Origin: Streptomyces sp. CHD11
GTDB lineage: Bacteria > Actinomycetota > Actinomycetes > Streptomycetales > Streptomycetaceae
Reading direction: 5' to 3'
Assembly: GCF_018638295.1 (NCBI RefSeq)
Contig: NZ_JABTTS010000003.1
Location: 227,003 to 291,002 of the forward strand
Length of the DNA: 64,000 nt
Positions 49,375 to 57,332 of this stretch are shown here, one piece after another (the first letter of the stretch is position 1; the number at the start of each line of letters is the position of its first letter). The position numbers were made by a program, and so were the translations under genes. The notes below the pieces were generated by a model. The model saw nothing but the letters and a program-made list of their open reading frames with translations, had not been told where the DNA came from and ran no database searches.

Positions 49375-49440
49375 GGTCCTGTTTCCGACCCTGGTCCCGG
49401 TCCTGTTTCCGATCCCGGTCCCGGTCCCGGTCCTGTTTCC
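49375..49440. repeat. Tandem repeat upstream of the amidotransferase gene
   Basis: GGTCCTGTTTCC occurs at 49375, 49399 and 49429, with spacers of the form GAYCC(C/T)GGTCCC and an extra GGTCCC in one unit. The units are 24 and 30 bases (multiples of three) and stay in frame with the amidotransferase, reading as GPGPGSET-type repeats on the minus strand. This is probably leader sequence, since the real start lies downstream. Confidence 0.7.
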
Positions 49441-49551
49441 GGTGCGGAGAAGACTGCGTGCTCCTGGACATGGCGGTGTGACACTCTCCTTGGTCAGGGG
49501 TCGCTGAGGACGCGCATGAGCGGGGTCCCGGGGCTCTCGGGCCCGTGCGGA

Positions 49552-50763
49552 TCAGCCGGGCGTGCCCGGGGTCGTGGCCGAGTGCATGCAGGCGGGGGTA
49601 CGGCCGGCGCCGTGCGGGCCGGCCGGATGCCGGGCGCGGCGGTGCCGGGCGCGGCGGTGCCGGGCGCCCGGCGTCAGGGGGTCCCCGCGGGTCTCGGCGA
49701 CCAGCATGTCGACGCCGGCGAGCAGGTCCTCGTCCCGGGCCACCCGCCGCAGCCGTTGCGCCGCGCTGCCCGCCGCGAGGGCCTCGTCGAGAAGCGTGCG
49801 CACGGTGGCGAAGTCACCGGACGCCTCCAGCGCCGGGCGCAGCCGGCGCAGCATCCCGCGCAGCACCACCGGGGCCGGGGCCCCGCGGCGGGTCTCCGGG
49901 TCGACAAGGCGGTCCTCCAGACCCGAGCGCGCCGCGCGCCAGGTGGCGGCGCGCAGCCACTCGTGGTGTCCGTCGCACCCGTGGTCCGCGCCGCGCTCCA
50001 GACGGTCGATGGCGTCGCGCACCAGGGCGCGGAACAGCCCCGCGACCAGCGCCACCGTCTCGGTGCGCGGGCAGGCGTCGCAGACCCGCAGCTCCAGAGT
50101 GCGCTGATGGTCCGAGGGGCGTACGTCGTGGTAGAGCATCCCGGTGTCGGTGATGACGCCCGAGCCGATCAGTTCTGCCATGGCGGTGTCGTACTCCGCG
50201 GCGCTTCCGTAACAGCCGACGGGGCCCGCGGTCGGCCACCGCTGCCACAGCATGGTGCGCCAGCTCGCGTATCCGGTGTCGGATCCCAGCCAGAAGGGCG
50301 AACTGGCCGACAGGGCCAGCAGCGGCGGCAGCCAGGGCGTCAGCAGGCACATGGCGCGTACCGCGGTGTCCCGGTCGGGGACGTCGACGTGTATCTGGGC
50401 GCTGCAGATCAGCTGCTCGTCGGCGACCTGGCGGTAGTCGTCGGCCATGCGCCGGAAGCGGGGGTCGGCGGTGACGTCCCGGGAGGTGACCCGGGCCAGC
50501 GGCACGGTGCCCGCGGCGACGACGGCCAGACCGAAGGAAGAGGCGGCCGCGTCCATCCGGCGCCGGGTGGCGGACAGATCCGCGAACAGTTCGTCGAGTG
50601 TGCCGTGAACCCCGCTGTTGCTCTCCACGGCCGACTGCTGCAGTTCACGGCTGAAACCTGATCCGCCGAGCCGGCCGAGCAGCGTGTCGGCCCGTGGCAC
50701 GAGCCGGCCGCTCTCCACATCCAGGACGTGAAACTCTTCCTCTGCTCCGATGCGCACCGTCAC
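49552..50763 (-). CDS. GCS2/YbdK-type carboxylate-amine ligase
   Basis: A 403-residue ATP-dependent ligase of the glutamate-cysteine ligase 2 family. The conserved start is IGAEEEFHVLDVESGRLVPRAD. It is followed by FSRELQQSAVESNSGVHGTLDELFADL (family motif), SAQIHVDVPDRD and HDVRPSDHQRTLELRVCDACP, whose residues bind substrate and Mg-ATP. The C-terminal 40 residues are a basic His/Arg/Pro tail. The family joins the side or main carboxyl of one amino acid to the amine of another. It is upstream of the amidotransferase and peptidase genes in the same direction, so a small peptide or peptide amide product is plausible. The GTG follows AAGGGA. Confidence 0.88.
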   Translation of the reverse strand: MTVRIGAEEEFHVLDVESGRLVPRADTLLGRLGGSGFSRELQQSAVESNSGVHGTLDELFADLSATRRRMDAAASSFGLAVVAAGTVPLARVTSRDVTADPRFRRMADDYRQVADEQLICSAQIHVDVPDRDTAVRAMCLLTPWLPPLLALSASSPFWLGSDTGYASWRTMLWQRWPTAGPVGCYGSAAEYDTAMAELIGSGVITDTGMLYHDVRPSDHQRTLELRVCDACPRTETVALVAGLFRALVRDAIDRLERGADHGCDGHHEWLRAATWRAARSGLEDRLVDPETRRGAPAPVVLRGMLRRLRPALEASGDFATVRTLLDEALAAGSAAQRLRRVARDEDLLAGVDMLVAETRGDPLTPGARHRRARHRRARHPAGPHGAGRTPACMHSATTPGTPG

Positions 50764-51162
50764 CGCTGGTCCCCTTGCTCTCGTCCTGTGCCGCCTCCGC
50801 GCGGGTCCCTGAGGTCACCGGCGGCGAATTCAGCGCATCCCGGGTGCCCAGGATGAGGTGTCCGCAATCGGACCGGGGCGCACGCCACGGATCGGGGACG
50901 GCCGCCCGCCGGGGCCCGGACGCGCCACCATGGACGTGGCGGTGTCCACGGCGCCGACGTGTGCGGCCGTGTCCGCCGCCTCCGGTGAGGGACGGCCGCC
51001 GTGGCCGGGGCCCTGCCGGCGGTGTCCGGGAGCTCGGCAACCCGCACCACGCGGCGGTGACGGGGCACGAGCAGGGGCATACCGCCGGGGGATGACGCGG
51101 CGTTGACTAGACTGAGCACACCGTATCCGGCGATCGATGGACCAGTGAGGTAAGCGCGAACC
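50764..51162. other. Divergent region between the ligase and htpG genes
   Basis: About 400 bases. Near the htpG side, TTGACT (51103-51108) followed by TATCCG (51124-51129) at 15-base spacing is a possible promoter. No CIRCE or HAIR element is apparent. GC-rich sequence on the other side holds the ligase promoter, but no motif stands out and no coding frame is convincing. Confidence 0.4.
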
Positions 51163-53070
51163 ATGCCGACCGAAACGTTTGAGTTCCAGGTAGAGGCCCG
51201 TCAGCTGCTCCAGTTGATGATCCACTCGGTCTACTCGAACAAGGACGTCTTCCTCCGTGAACTCGTCTCCAACGCCTCCGACGCACTCGACAAGCTGCGT
51301 CTGGCCGCACTGCGGGACGACACGCTCGACGCCGACGTCTCCGATCTGCACATCGAGCTGGAGATCGACCGGGACGCCCGCACGCTGACCGTGCGGGACA
51401 ACGGCATCGGGATGTCGTACGACGAGGTGGGACAGCTCATCGGCACCATCGCCAACTCGGGCACCGCCGAGTTCCTGCGCGAACTGAAGGAGGCCCAGGA
51501 CGCGGCGGGCGCCGAGGGCCTGATCGGCCAGTTCGGTGTCGGCTTCTACTCGGGCTTCATGGTCGCGGACGAGGTCACCCTGCAGACCCGGCGCGCGGGA
51601 GAGCGGCAGGGCACTCGCTGGAGCTCGCGCGGCGAGGGCACGTACACGCTGGAGGCGGTCGACGACGCGCCGCAGGGCACCTCCGTCACGCTGCACCTCA
51701 AGCCGGCCGACCCGGACAACCAGCTGCACGACTACACCTCGGTATGGAAGATCAGGGAGATCGTCAAGCGCTACTCGGACTTCATCACCTGGCCGGTCAG
51801 GCTGGTCGGTGAGACGGACGAGGCGGGCGAGGACGGCGAGGCGTCCGGGCCGCAGACGCTGAACTCCATGAAGGCGCTGTGGGCGCGCTCGCGCGAGGAG
51901 GTGTCCGAGGAGGAGTACCACGAGCTGTACAAGCACATCGGGCACGACTGGCGTGAACCGCTGGAGACCATCCAGCTGCAGGCCGAGGGGACGTTCGAGT
52001 ACCAGGCCCTGCTGTTCGTCCCCTCGCACGCCCCGCACGACCTGTTCAACCAGAACTTCCGGCACGGCCTGCAGCTGTATGTGAAGCGCGTCTTCATCAT
52101 GGACGACTGCGAGGCGCTGCTGCCGTCGTACCTGCGGTTCGTCAAGGGTGTGGTCGACGCCCAGGACCTCTCGCTGAACGTGTCGCGCGAGATCCTCCAG
52201 CAGGACCGGCACATCCGGATGATGCAGCGCCGGCTGACGAAGAAGGTGCTGGCGTCGGTCAAGAGCATGATGACCGGTGACGCCGAGCGGTACGCCACGT
52301 TCTGGCGGGAGTTCGGCGCCGTACTGAAGGAGGGGCTGGTCACCGACCCCGACCACCGTGACGCCGTCCTCGCCGTGGCGTCGTTCGCGAGCACGCACGG
52401 GGACGACGCCACGGTCACGCTGAAGCAGTACGTGGAGCGGATGCCCGACGGGCAGGACGACATCTACTACCTCACCGGCGAGTCCCGGGAGAGCGTCGAC
52501 AACTCCCCGCACATGGAGGCGTTCCGGGAGCGGGGCATCGAGGTGCTGCTGCTCACCGACCCGGTCGACGAGGTGTGGACCGACGCCGTCGGCGAGTACG
52601 AGGGCAAGCGGCTGCGGTCGGTCGCCAAGGGCGAGATCGACCTCGCCGCGCGGGAGGACGACAGGAGCGAGGGCGAGCGGGAGCAGCAGGCCGAGGCGTA
52701 CGCGGGTCTGCTCGGCTGGATGCGGGAGCGGCTGGAGGAGGACATCAAGGAGGTGCGTCTGTCGACGCGGCTGACGAAGTCCCCTGCCTGTCTCGTCGCC
52801 GACGCGGACGACCTCACCCCGGCGCTGGAGAACATGTACCGGGCCATGGGCCAGGAGGTCCCGCGTACCCGGCGCGTCCTCGAACTCAACCCGGATCATG
52901 CCCTGGTGAAGGGTCTGAACGAGGCGTACGGGGAGCGGGAGGACCGCTCGGACCTCACCGAGACGGCCGAACTCCTGTACTCGCTCGCCGTGCTGGCGGA
53001 GGGCGGCCGGCCGAAGGACCCGGCGCGGTTCGTGCGGCAGATGGCGGACCGGCTGGAGCGCACGCTGTGA
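51163..53070 (+). CDS. htpG: Molecular chaperone HtpG (Hsp90)
   Basis: A 635-residue chaperone. The N-terminal GHKL ATPase has [41 protein letters not shown] and [15 protein letters not shown] with the ATP-lid glycines. The middle domain includes [13 protein letters not shown] and [23 protein letters not shown], with the catalytic Arg region. The C-terminal dimerisation domain ends [11 protein letters not shown] and a short helix, without the eukaryotic MEEVD. The length is normal. It folds and holds client proteins in the cytoplasm. GAGGTAAG stands before the ATG. Confidence 0.97.
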
Positions 53071-53121
53071 GCGGCCCGTCCGGAGCGCGAACGCCGTGAG
53101 ACGACGCGAGCCCGTCCGCGC

Positions 53122-53688
53122 TCAGACGCGGGCGGGCTCGGCGGGCGCCGGTCTCCGGGCGGCTTCCCGGAGGCGCCGGCCGCGGCGGGTGAGACCCCAG
53201 GGTTTGAGGAGCGAGACCGCCGTCATGAAGACATAGGCGGTCAGAGAGACGACCGGTCCCGTCAGGACGTCGCCGCCGTCGGGCAGGGAGTCTCCGGCCA
53301 CGACGGCCTCCACGGCCGCGTTGACGCCGGGTCGCAGGGCGAACACCGTGGCGGTGGTCGTGGCCAGGGTCAGCCAGAACTTCGTCCACACCCAGCGGTG
53401 CCTCGCCAGTCCCCAGGGTGTGCCCAGGGAGAGGACGAGCCCGCTGACGAGAGTCGGCAGGGCGAGCGGCAGCAGGAGCAGGTCGGCGAGAAGGTCCATG
53501 GCCCGGACGGACGCCTCCAGCATGCCGGCCGACCCGGTGGTGTTCGCGGTGACACCGAGCGCGAGCAGGCCTGCGGTGAGTCCGAGCCAGCCGGCGGAGG
53601 CGATGACGTGGACGACGAGAAGGGCCCGGCGTGCGGGGCGGCTGAGTTTCACCCCGCCCACGGTGCCGGGTCCGGACGACGCGGACAT
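53122..53688 (-). CDS. Four-helix membrane protein (DUF2269-like)
   Basis: A 188-residue membrane protein with four predicted helices: RRALLVVHVIASAGWLGLTAGLLALG (with a conserved-looking His), LLADLLLLPLALPTLVSGLVLSLG, KFWLTLATTTATVFALR, and GPVVSLTAYVFMTAVSLLKPWG. The pattern resembles the DUF2269 family or related small haem-like helical bundles. I chose the ATG at 53688; a GTG for VKLSRPARR some 13 codons later is an alternative. It converges on htpG. No close functional partner is adjacent; the mrp operon upstream is 390 bases away. Function unknown. Confidence 0.75.
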   Translation of the reverse strand: MSASSGPGTVGGVKLSRPARRALLVVHVIASAGWLGLTAGLLALGVTANTTGSAGMLEASVRAMDLLADLLLLPLALPTLVSGLVLSLGTPWGLARHRWVWTKFWLTLATTTATVFALRPGVNAAVEAVVAGDSLPDGGDVLTGPVVSLTAYVFMTAVSLLKPWGLTRRGRRLREAARRPAPAEPARV

Positions 53689-54078
53689 CTGACAGCGGGA
53701 GTAACCGCGCGTACTGACGTCGGCGTACACCGCGCGGCCGGACCGCGTCCAGGTACCCTCGGCGCCGTGCCGGCATCCGGCCCCCGCGGGGGCCGCTGCG
53801 ACGGGCGGGACCGCTGCCCGGGGCCGGCCCCGTACCCATCCCGCCGCGGCGACGACCGTCCGCAGCACCGGCGGCAGCGGTAGCGGTAGCGGTGCCGGTG
53901 AGTACCGGCCGTGGGCACGGCCGTGGGCCGGGGACCACCAGGAGAGCGGGGACGCCGGGCGCTGCCCGGAAGGGTCGGCCACGGGACGACCCCCGGCGTG
54001 CGGTCCGTGAAGTGGTCGCGGCGCTCCGGGCCGTCGCCGTCTCCCCGGCCACGAGCGCTCTCCGGGGCACGCCCGCGG
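53689..54078. other. Intergenic stretch before the membrane protein gene
   Basis: About 390 bases with short repeats of GGTAGC and GGCAGC near 53870-53900 (GCGGTAGCGGTAGCGGTGCCG). No frame has a recognisable domain. A promoter for the minus-strand membrane protein must lie here but I cannot identify one; a terminator for the mrp operon is not obvious. Confidence 0.35.
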
Positions 54079-54471
54079 TCAGCGCTCCGCGTCGTCGTCC
54101 CGCTCGGCATAGGCCTGTCCGTCCACGGGAGTGCCGTCCCGGGCGAGACGGTCCGCGAGTTCGTCGCGGAGCAGCCGGTCGCGGTCGACCCCGTGGGTGC
54201 GGTACGCCGTACGCGCGATGATCTGGCTCGTGATCGGCACGGTGAACAGCTGGAACAGGGCGACGAGCACCAGCACCGGGGCGTGACGCGGGGACATCTG
54301 CACAGCCGCTCCCACCAGGATGAGCAGCACCCCCAGGGTCTGGGCCTTGGCGGCCGCGTGCAGACGGCTGATGGTGTCCGGAAAGCGGAGCAGCCCCAGC
54401 GCGCCGAGCAGGCAGAAGAGCGCGCCGGCCGAGAGCAGCACGGCTGTGATCACGTCCCGCACGACGCTCAT
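54079..54471 (-). CDS. mnhG: Na+/H+ antiporter subunit G (MnhG/MrpG)
   Basis: A 130-residue membrane protein of the PhaG/MnhG family with three helices (ITAVLLSAGALFCLLGALGLL, TLGVLLILVGAAV, PVLVLVALFQLFTVPITSQII) and the family motif RFPDTISRLHAAAKAQTLGVLL. The C-terminal 40 residues are a charged cytoplasmic tail. It is the last subunit of the multisubunit cation/proton antiporter; its start overlaps subunit F by 4 bases (ATGA). Confidence 0.93.
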   Translation of the reverse strand: MSVVRDVITAVLLSAGALFCLLGALGLLRFPDTISRLHAAAKAQTLGVLLILVGAAVQMSPRHAPVLVLVALFQLFTVPITSQIIARTAYRTHGVDRDRLLRDELADRLARDGTPVDGQAYAERDDDAER

Positions 54472-54734
54472 CGCATCCCTTCCCGCTTCTCCAGCAGGTG
54501 CGCCGCCGTCACCGATCCGATGAAGGCGAGCAGGGTGAGGACGACGAGCACGGGAACGGCCGTGGTGTCGTCACGCGCGGCCATGCTCGTCGCGATGCCG
54601 GCGATGGCCATGGTCACGAGGACATCGAGGGCCAGGATGCGGTCCAGGGCGCTGGGGCCTCGGAGCAGGCGCAGAAGTGTCAACAGGACGGCCACCGCCA
54701 TCACGGACAGCGTGACGCCGTACAGCACGGTCAT
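54468..54734 (-). CDS. mnhF: Na+/H+ antiporter subunit F (MnhF/MrpF)
   Basis: An 88-residue three-helix membrane protein with the MnhF pattern LRGPSALDRILALDVLVTMAIAGIATSM. It overlaps subunits E and G by 4 bases each. It belongs to the hetero-oligomeric antiporter that exports Na+ in exchange for protons, supporting pH and salt homeostasis. Confidence 0.93.
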   Translation of the reverse strand: MTVLYGVTLSVMAVAVLLTLLRLLRGPSALDRILALDVLVTMAIAGIATSMAARDDTTAVPVLVVLTLLAFIGSVTAAHLLEKREGMR

Positions 54735-55333
54735 CGTTCCCCCTCCCGGGACTGCCTCGGTGTGTCGTCCGGCCCGCCGGGCCGTGGGCCGTGCGCGTCG
54801 CCGTGGTGGCGGTGGCCGACCGCACGGGCGACCCGGTGCTCCACGGTCCGTACCTCGTCGCGGCGGTGGGCGATGTCCCGGTCGTCGTGCGCCGGGAGCA
54901 CGTGGACGTACAGGAGCCCGCGACCCCGGTCGATCTCCGTCACCACGGTCCCCGGGGTGACGGTGGTGACCTCGGCCACGGCTGTGACCAGCAGGTCACT
55001 GTCCACCCGCAGCGGTACCTCGATGATCGCCGAGGTCGTTCTTCCCCCGTGGCGGACGACCTGCCACGCGACGGTGAGTCCCGACCTGACGAGGTCGATG
55101 AGCAGGTGGGCCGCCAGTCGCCCGATCGACAGGGGCCGTGGCACCGCTCCCGGCAGCACGGCGGGCAGCGGGAAGGGCAGCACCACGGCGGCGACGACGA
55201 GCAGGCCGCCGACGAGTGTGAGGGCGCTGGTGGAACCCCACAGCAGGACCCACAGGATCCACAGCCAGACGATCAGCGGCAGACGGCGCAGCACCGTGCG
55301 GCCCCGTCGCGGACGGCTCGCAGGACGGGTCAC
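54731..55333 (-). CDS. mnhE: Na+/H+ antiporter subunit E (MnhE/MrpE)
   Basis: A 200-residue protein with two N-terminal membrane helices (LPLIVWLWILWVLLWGS, ALTLVGGLLVVAAVVLPFPL). The cytoplasmic domain contains VPLRVDSDLLVTAVAEVTTVTPGTVVTEIDRGRGLLYVHVLPAHD, a feature of MnhE. The last 40 residues are His/Arg-rich and unusual in length for the family. The GTG start overlaps the subunit D stop codon by 4 bases (GTGA). Confidence 0.92.
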   Translation of the reverse strand: MTRPASRPRRGRTVLRRLPLIVWLWILWVLLWGSTSALTLVGGLLVVAAVVLPFPLPAVLPGAVPRPLSIGRLAAHLLIDLVRSGLTVAWQVVRHGGRTTSAIIEVPLRVDSDLLVTAVAEVTTVTPGTVVTEIDRGRGLLYVHVLPAHDDRDIAHRRDEVRTVEHRVARAVGHRHHGDAHGPRPGGPDDTPRQSREGER

Positions 55334-56904
55334 CGCTCCCCCTCCCCCAGCACCGCGGACCGGTACTCCCGCGGGTGCAGCAGATCCTCGGCGGCCCGTT
55401 CGCCGAGACGGGCGAGCGGGCCCGCACACGCGGCGATCGTGAGCCCGGCCACCGTCATGCCGGCCGCGGCGGTGAGCATCAGCCGTGTCCCGCGCAGCCG
55501 GGCCGGCGGGGGCGCGTCCGGCGTCGACGCGTCCGGGGTCGGCGCGCCCGGCTCCGGAGGTGCCGCCTTCCCGTGGTCCGCCTTCCCGTTGTTCTCCGGC
55601 CGCTCGGCGAAGGCCGCTGTCCATACCCGGGTCATGGCGTACAGCGTCAGCAGGCTGGTGAGAAGGGCCGCCGCGGCCAGCGCGTACGCCGCCGGGCCGC
55701 CCTGCGCGACTCCGGCTTGCAGCAGGGCCAGCTTGGCGATGAAACCGGAGAACGGCGGGACCCCCGACAGGCTCATGGCCGGAATCGCGAACAGCAGGAC
55801 CAGGACGCCCGGGGACGGCCGTCGCGTCAGACGGTGCAGCGCCGCGGTCCCCGTACCGCGCACGGCGAGGCCGGCTGCGAGGAACAGCGCCGCCTGGACG
55901 ACGATGTGGTGGACGACGTAGAGGATGCTGCCGGTCAGGCCCCGGACGTCGAAGAGCGCCAGCCCGAACAGCATGAAACCGATGTGGCTGACGAGGGTGA
56001 AGGACAACAGCCGGTTGAGGTCGTCCTGGGCGATGGCGCCGAGGATGCCCACCAGCATGGTGATGATCGCCGCACAGGCCAGCAGGACCCACACATCGGT
56101 GCGGGGGAAGAGCAGCGTCTGGGTGCGCAGGAGCGTGTACACGCCGACCTTGGTCAGCAGCGCGGCGAACACGGCGGTGATCGGTGCCGGCGCGGTGGGA
56201 TAGCTGTCGGGCAGCCAGAAGTGCAGCGGGATGATGGCCGTCTTGATGCCCAGGACCACCAGGAGCAGCAGGGCGAACGCGCCGCGCAGCCCGTCCGGCA
56301 GTTCGGCGAGCCGTGGGCCGAGCTGCGCCAGTGTGACCGTGCCGGTGGCCGCGTACACCAAAGCGATCAGGGAGAGGAACAGCAACGACGACGTCAGGCT
56401 GACGATCGTGTACGTCATCCCCGCGCGGGTGCGGTTCTCGTCCGCGTCCAGGGTGATCAGAACGTAGGACGCGGCGAGCATCACCTCGAAGGCGACGAAG
56501 AGGTTGAACAGGTCACCGGAGAGGAACGCCAGGCTCACACCCGTGACGAGCAGCAGGTAGGCGGGATGGAAGAGAGCCGCCGCGCGGGGGCGCTCCTCCG
56601 CGGTGCCCTGGCCCATGGCGAAGACCAGCACGGCCAGGGCGACCAGTGTCGACACGGTGAGCAGCAGGGCCGAGAGCCGGTCGGCCACGAGGGTGATGCC
56701 CAGGGGAGCGGGCCAGCCACCGACGTGCAGCGCCTGCGGCCCGCGCGTGTCGGCCAGCACCAGGAGGGCGGCCTCACAGACGAGGACGGCTGTCAGGACG
56801 CCCGTGCTGAGTGCCCGCACCACGGCCTGGGGCAGCCGGAGCAGGGAGAGGCCGGCGCCGAGCACCGGCAGCAGCACGGGAAGGACCGGCAGGGCCGCCG
56901 TCAT
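55330..56904 (-). CDS. mnhD: Na+/H+ antiporter subunit D (MnhD/MrpD)
   Basis: A 524-residue protein of the NuoN/NuoM-like proton-translocating antiporter family, with about 14 helices. The conserved Lys and Glu regions are FVAFEVMLAASYVLITLDADENRTRAG, GIKTAIIPLHFWLPDSYPTAPAPITAVFAALLTKVGVYTLLR and IAQDDLNRLLSFTLVSHIGFMLFG. A charged, proline-rich segment lies near residue 455-485, between the last helices. GAAGGAG stands before the ATG; the start overlaps subunit C by 4 bases. Confidence 0.95.
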   Translation of the reverse strand: MTAALPVLPVLLPVLGAGLSLLRLPQAVVRALSTGVLTAVLVCEAALLVLADTRGPQALHVGGWPAPLGITLVADRLSALLLTVSTLVALAVLVFAMGQGTAEERPRAAALFHPAYLLLVTGVSLAFLSGDLFNLFVAFEVMLAASYVLITLDADENRTRAGMTYTIVSLTSSLLFLSLIALVYAATGTVTLAQLGPRLAELPDGLRGAFALLLLVVLGIKTAIIPLHFWLPDSYPTAPAPITAVFAALLTKVGVYTLLRTQTLLFPRTDVWVLLACAAIITMLVGILGAIAQDDLNRLLSFTLVSHIGFMLFGLALFDVRGLTGSILYVVHHIVVQAALFLAAGLAVRGTGTAALHRLTRRPSPGVLVLLFAIPAMSLSGVPPFSGFIAKLALLQAGVAQGGPAAYALAAAALLTSLLTLYAMTRVWTAAFAERPENNGKADHGKAAPPEPGAPTPDASTPDAPPPARLRGTRLMLTAAAGMTVAGLTIAACAGPLARLGERAAEDLLHPREYRSAVLGEGER

Positions 56905-57332
56905 CGGTCTCCTTCCCTCGTCACGTCGTCCGCACCGTGCTCCGCCGGGGGTTCGTTCCCGGCGCGTTCCCGGGCGGTGCCGATCCTGCGGTCCTCCACG
57001 TCGTCGCGTACCTCGTCGTGTCCGGACAGGCGCCAGGACCGGTAGGCGAGGGTCACCAGGAAGACGGTGAGGCCAAAAGTGATCACGATCGCCGTGAGTG
57101 CCATGGCCTGCGGCAACGGGTCCGCCGTCGCTGCGGGGTCCGGTTCCTTCCCCGGCAGTACGGGGGGCCGTCCGGGCGTGCCCCCGGCCACCAGCAGCAA
57201 CAGGTTGGTGCCGTGGCCCAGGAGAATGAAGCCGAGGATGATCCGCATCAGCGACCGTTGCAGCATGAGGTGGAAGCCTGTTGCGAACAGGCCGCCGACC
57301 ACGAGTGCCATGGTCACGTCGATCGATTTCAC
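56901..57332 (-). CDS. mnhC: Na+/H+ antiporter subunit C (MnhC/MrpC)
   Basis: A 143-residue NuoK-like protein with three helices (TMALVVGGLFATGFHLMLQRS, RIILGFILLGHGTNLLLLVAGG, MALTAIVITFGLTVFLVTLAYRSW). A charged C-terminal tail of about 45 residues follows. The GTG start overlaps the stop codon of the A subunit (GTGA) and the gene ends in the D subunit start, so the set is translationally coupled. Confidence 0.93.
   Translation of the reverse strand: MKSIDVTMALVVGGLFATGFHLMLQRSLMRIILGFILLGHGTNLLLLVAGGTPGRPPVLPGKEPDPAATADPLPQAMALTAIVITFGLTVFLVTLAYRSWRLSGHDEVRDDVEDRRIGTARERAGNEPPAEHGADDVTREGDR

Noticed and set aside
47538..49484. Longer amidotransferase start at 49484
   Set aside because: Cys must follow Met for glutaminase activity, and a good ribosome site precedes ATG 49322, so the upstream repeat is not part of the active protein.
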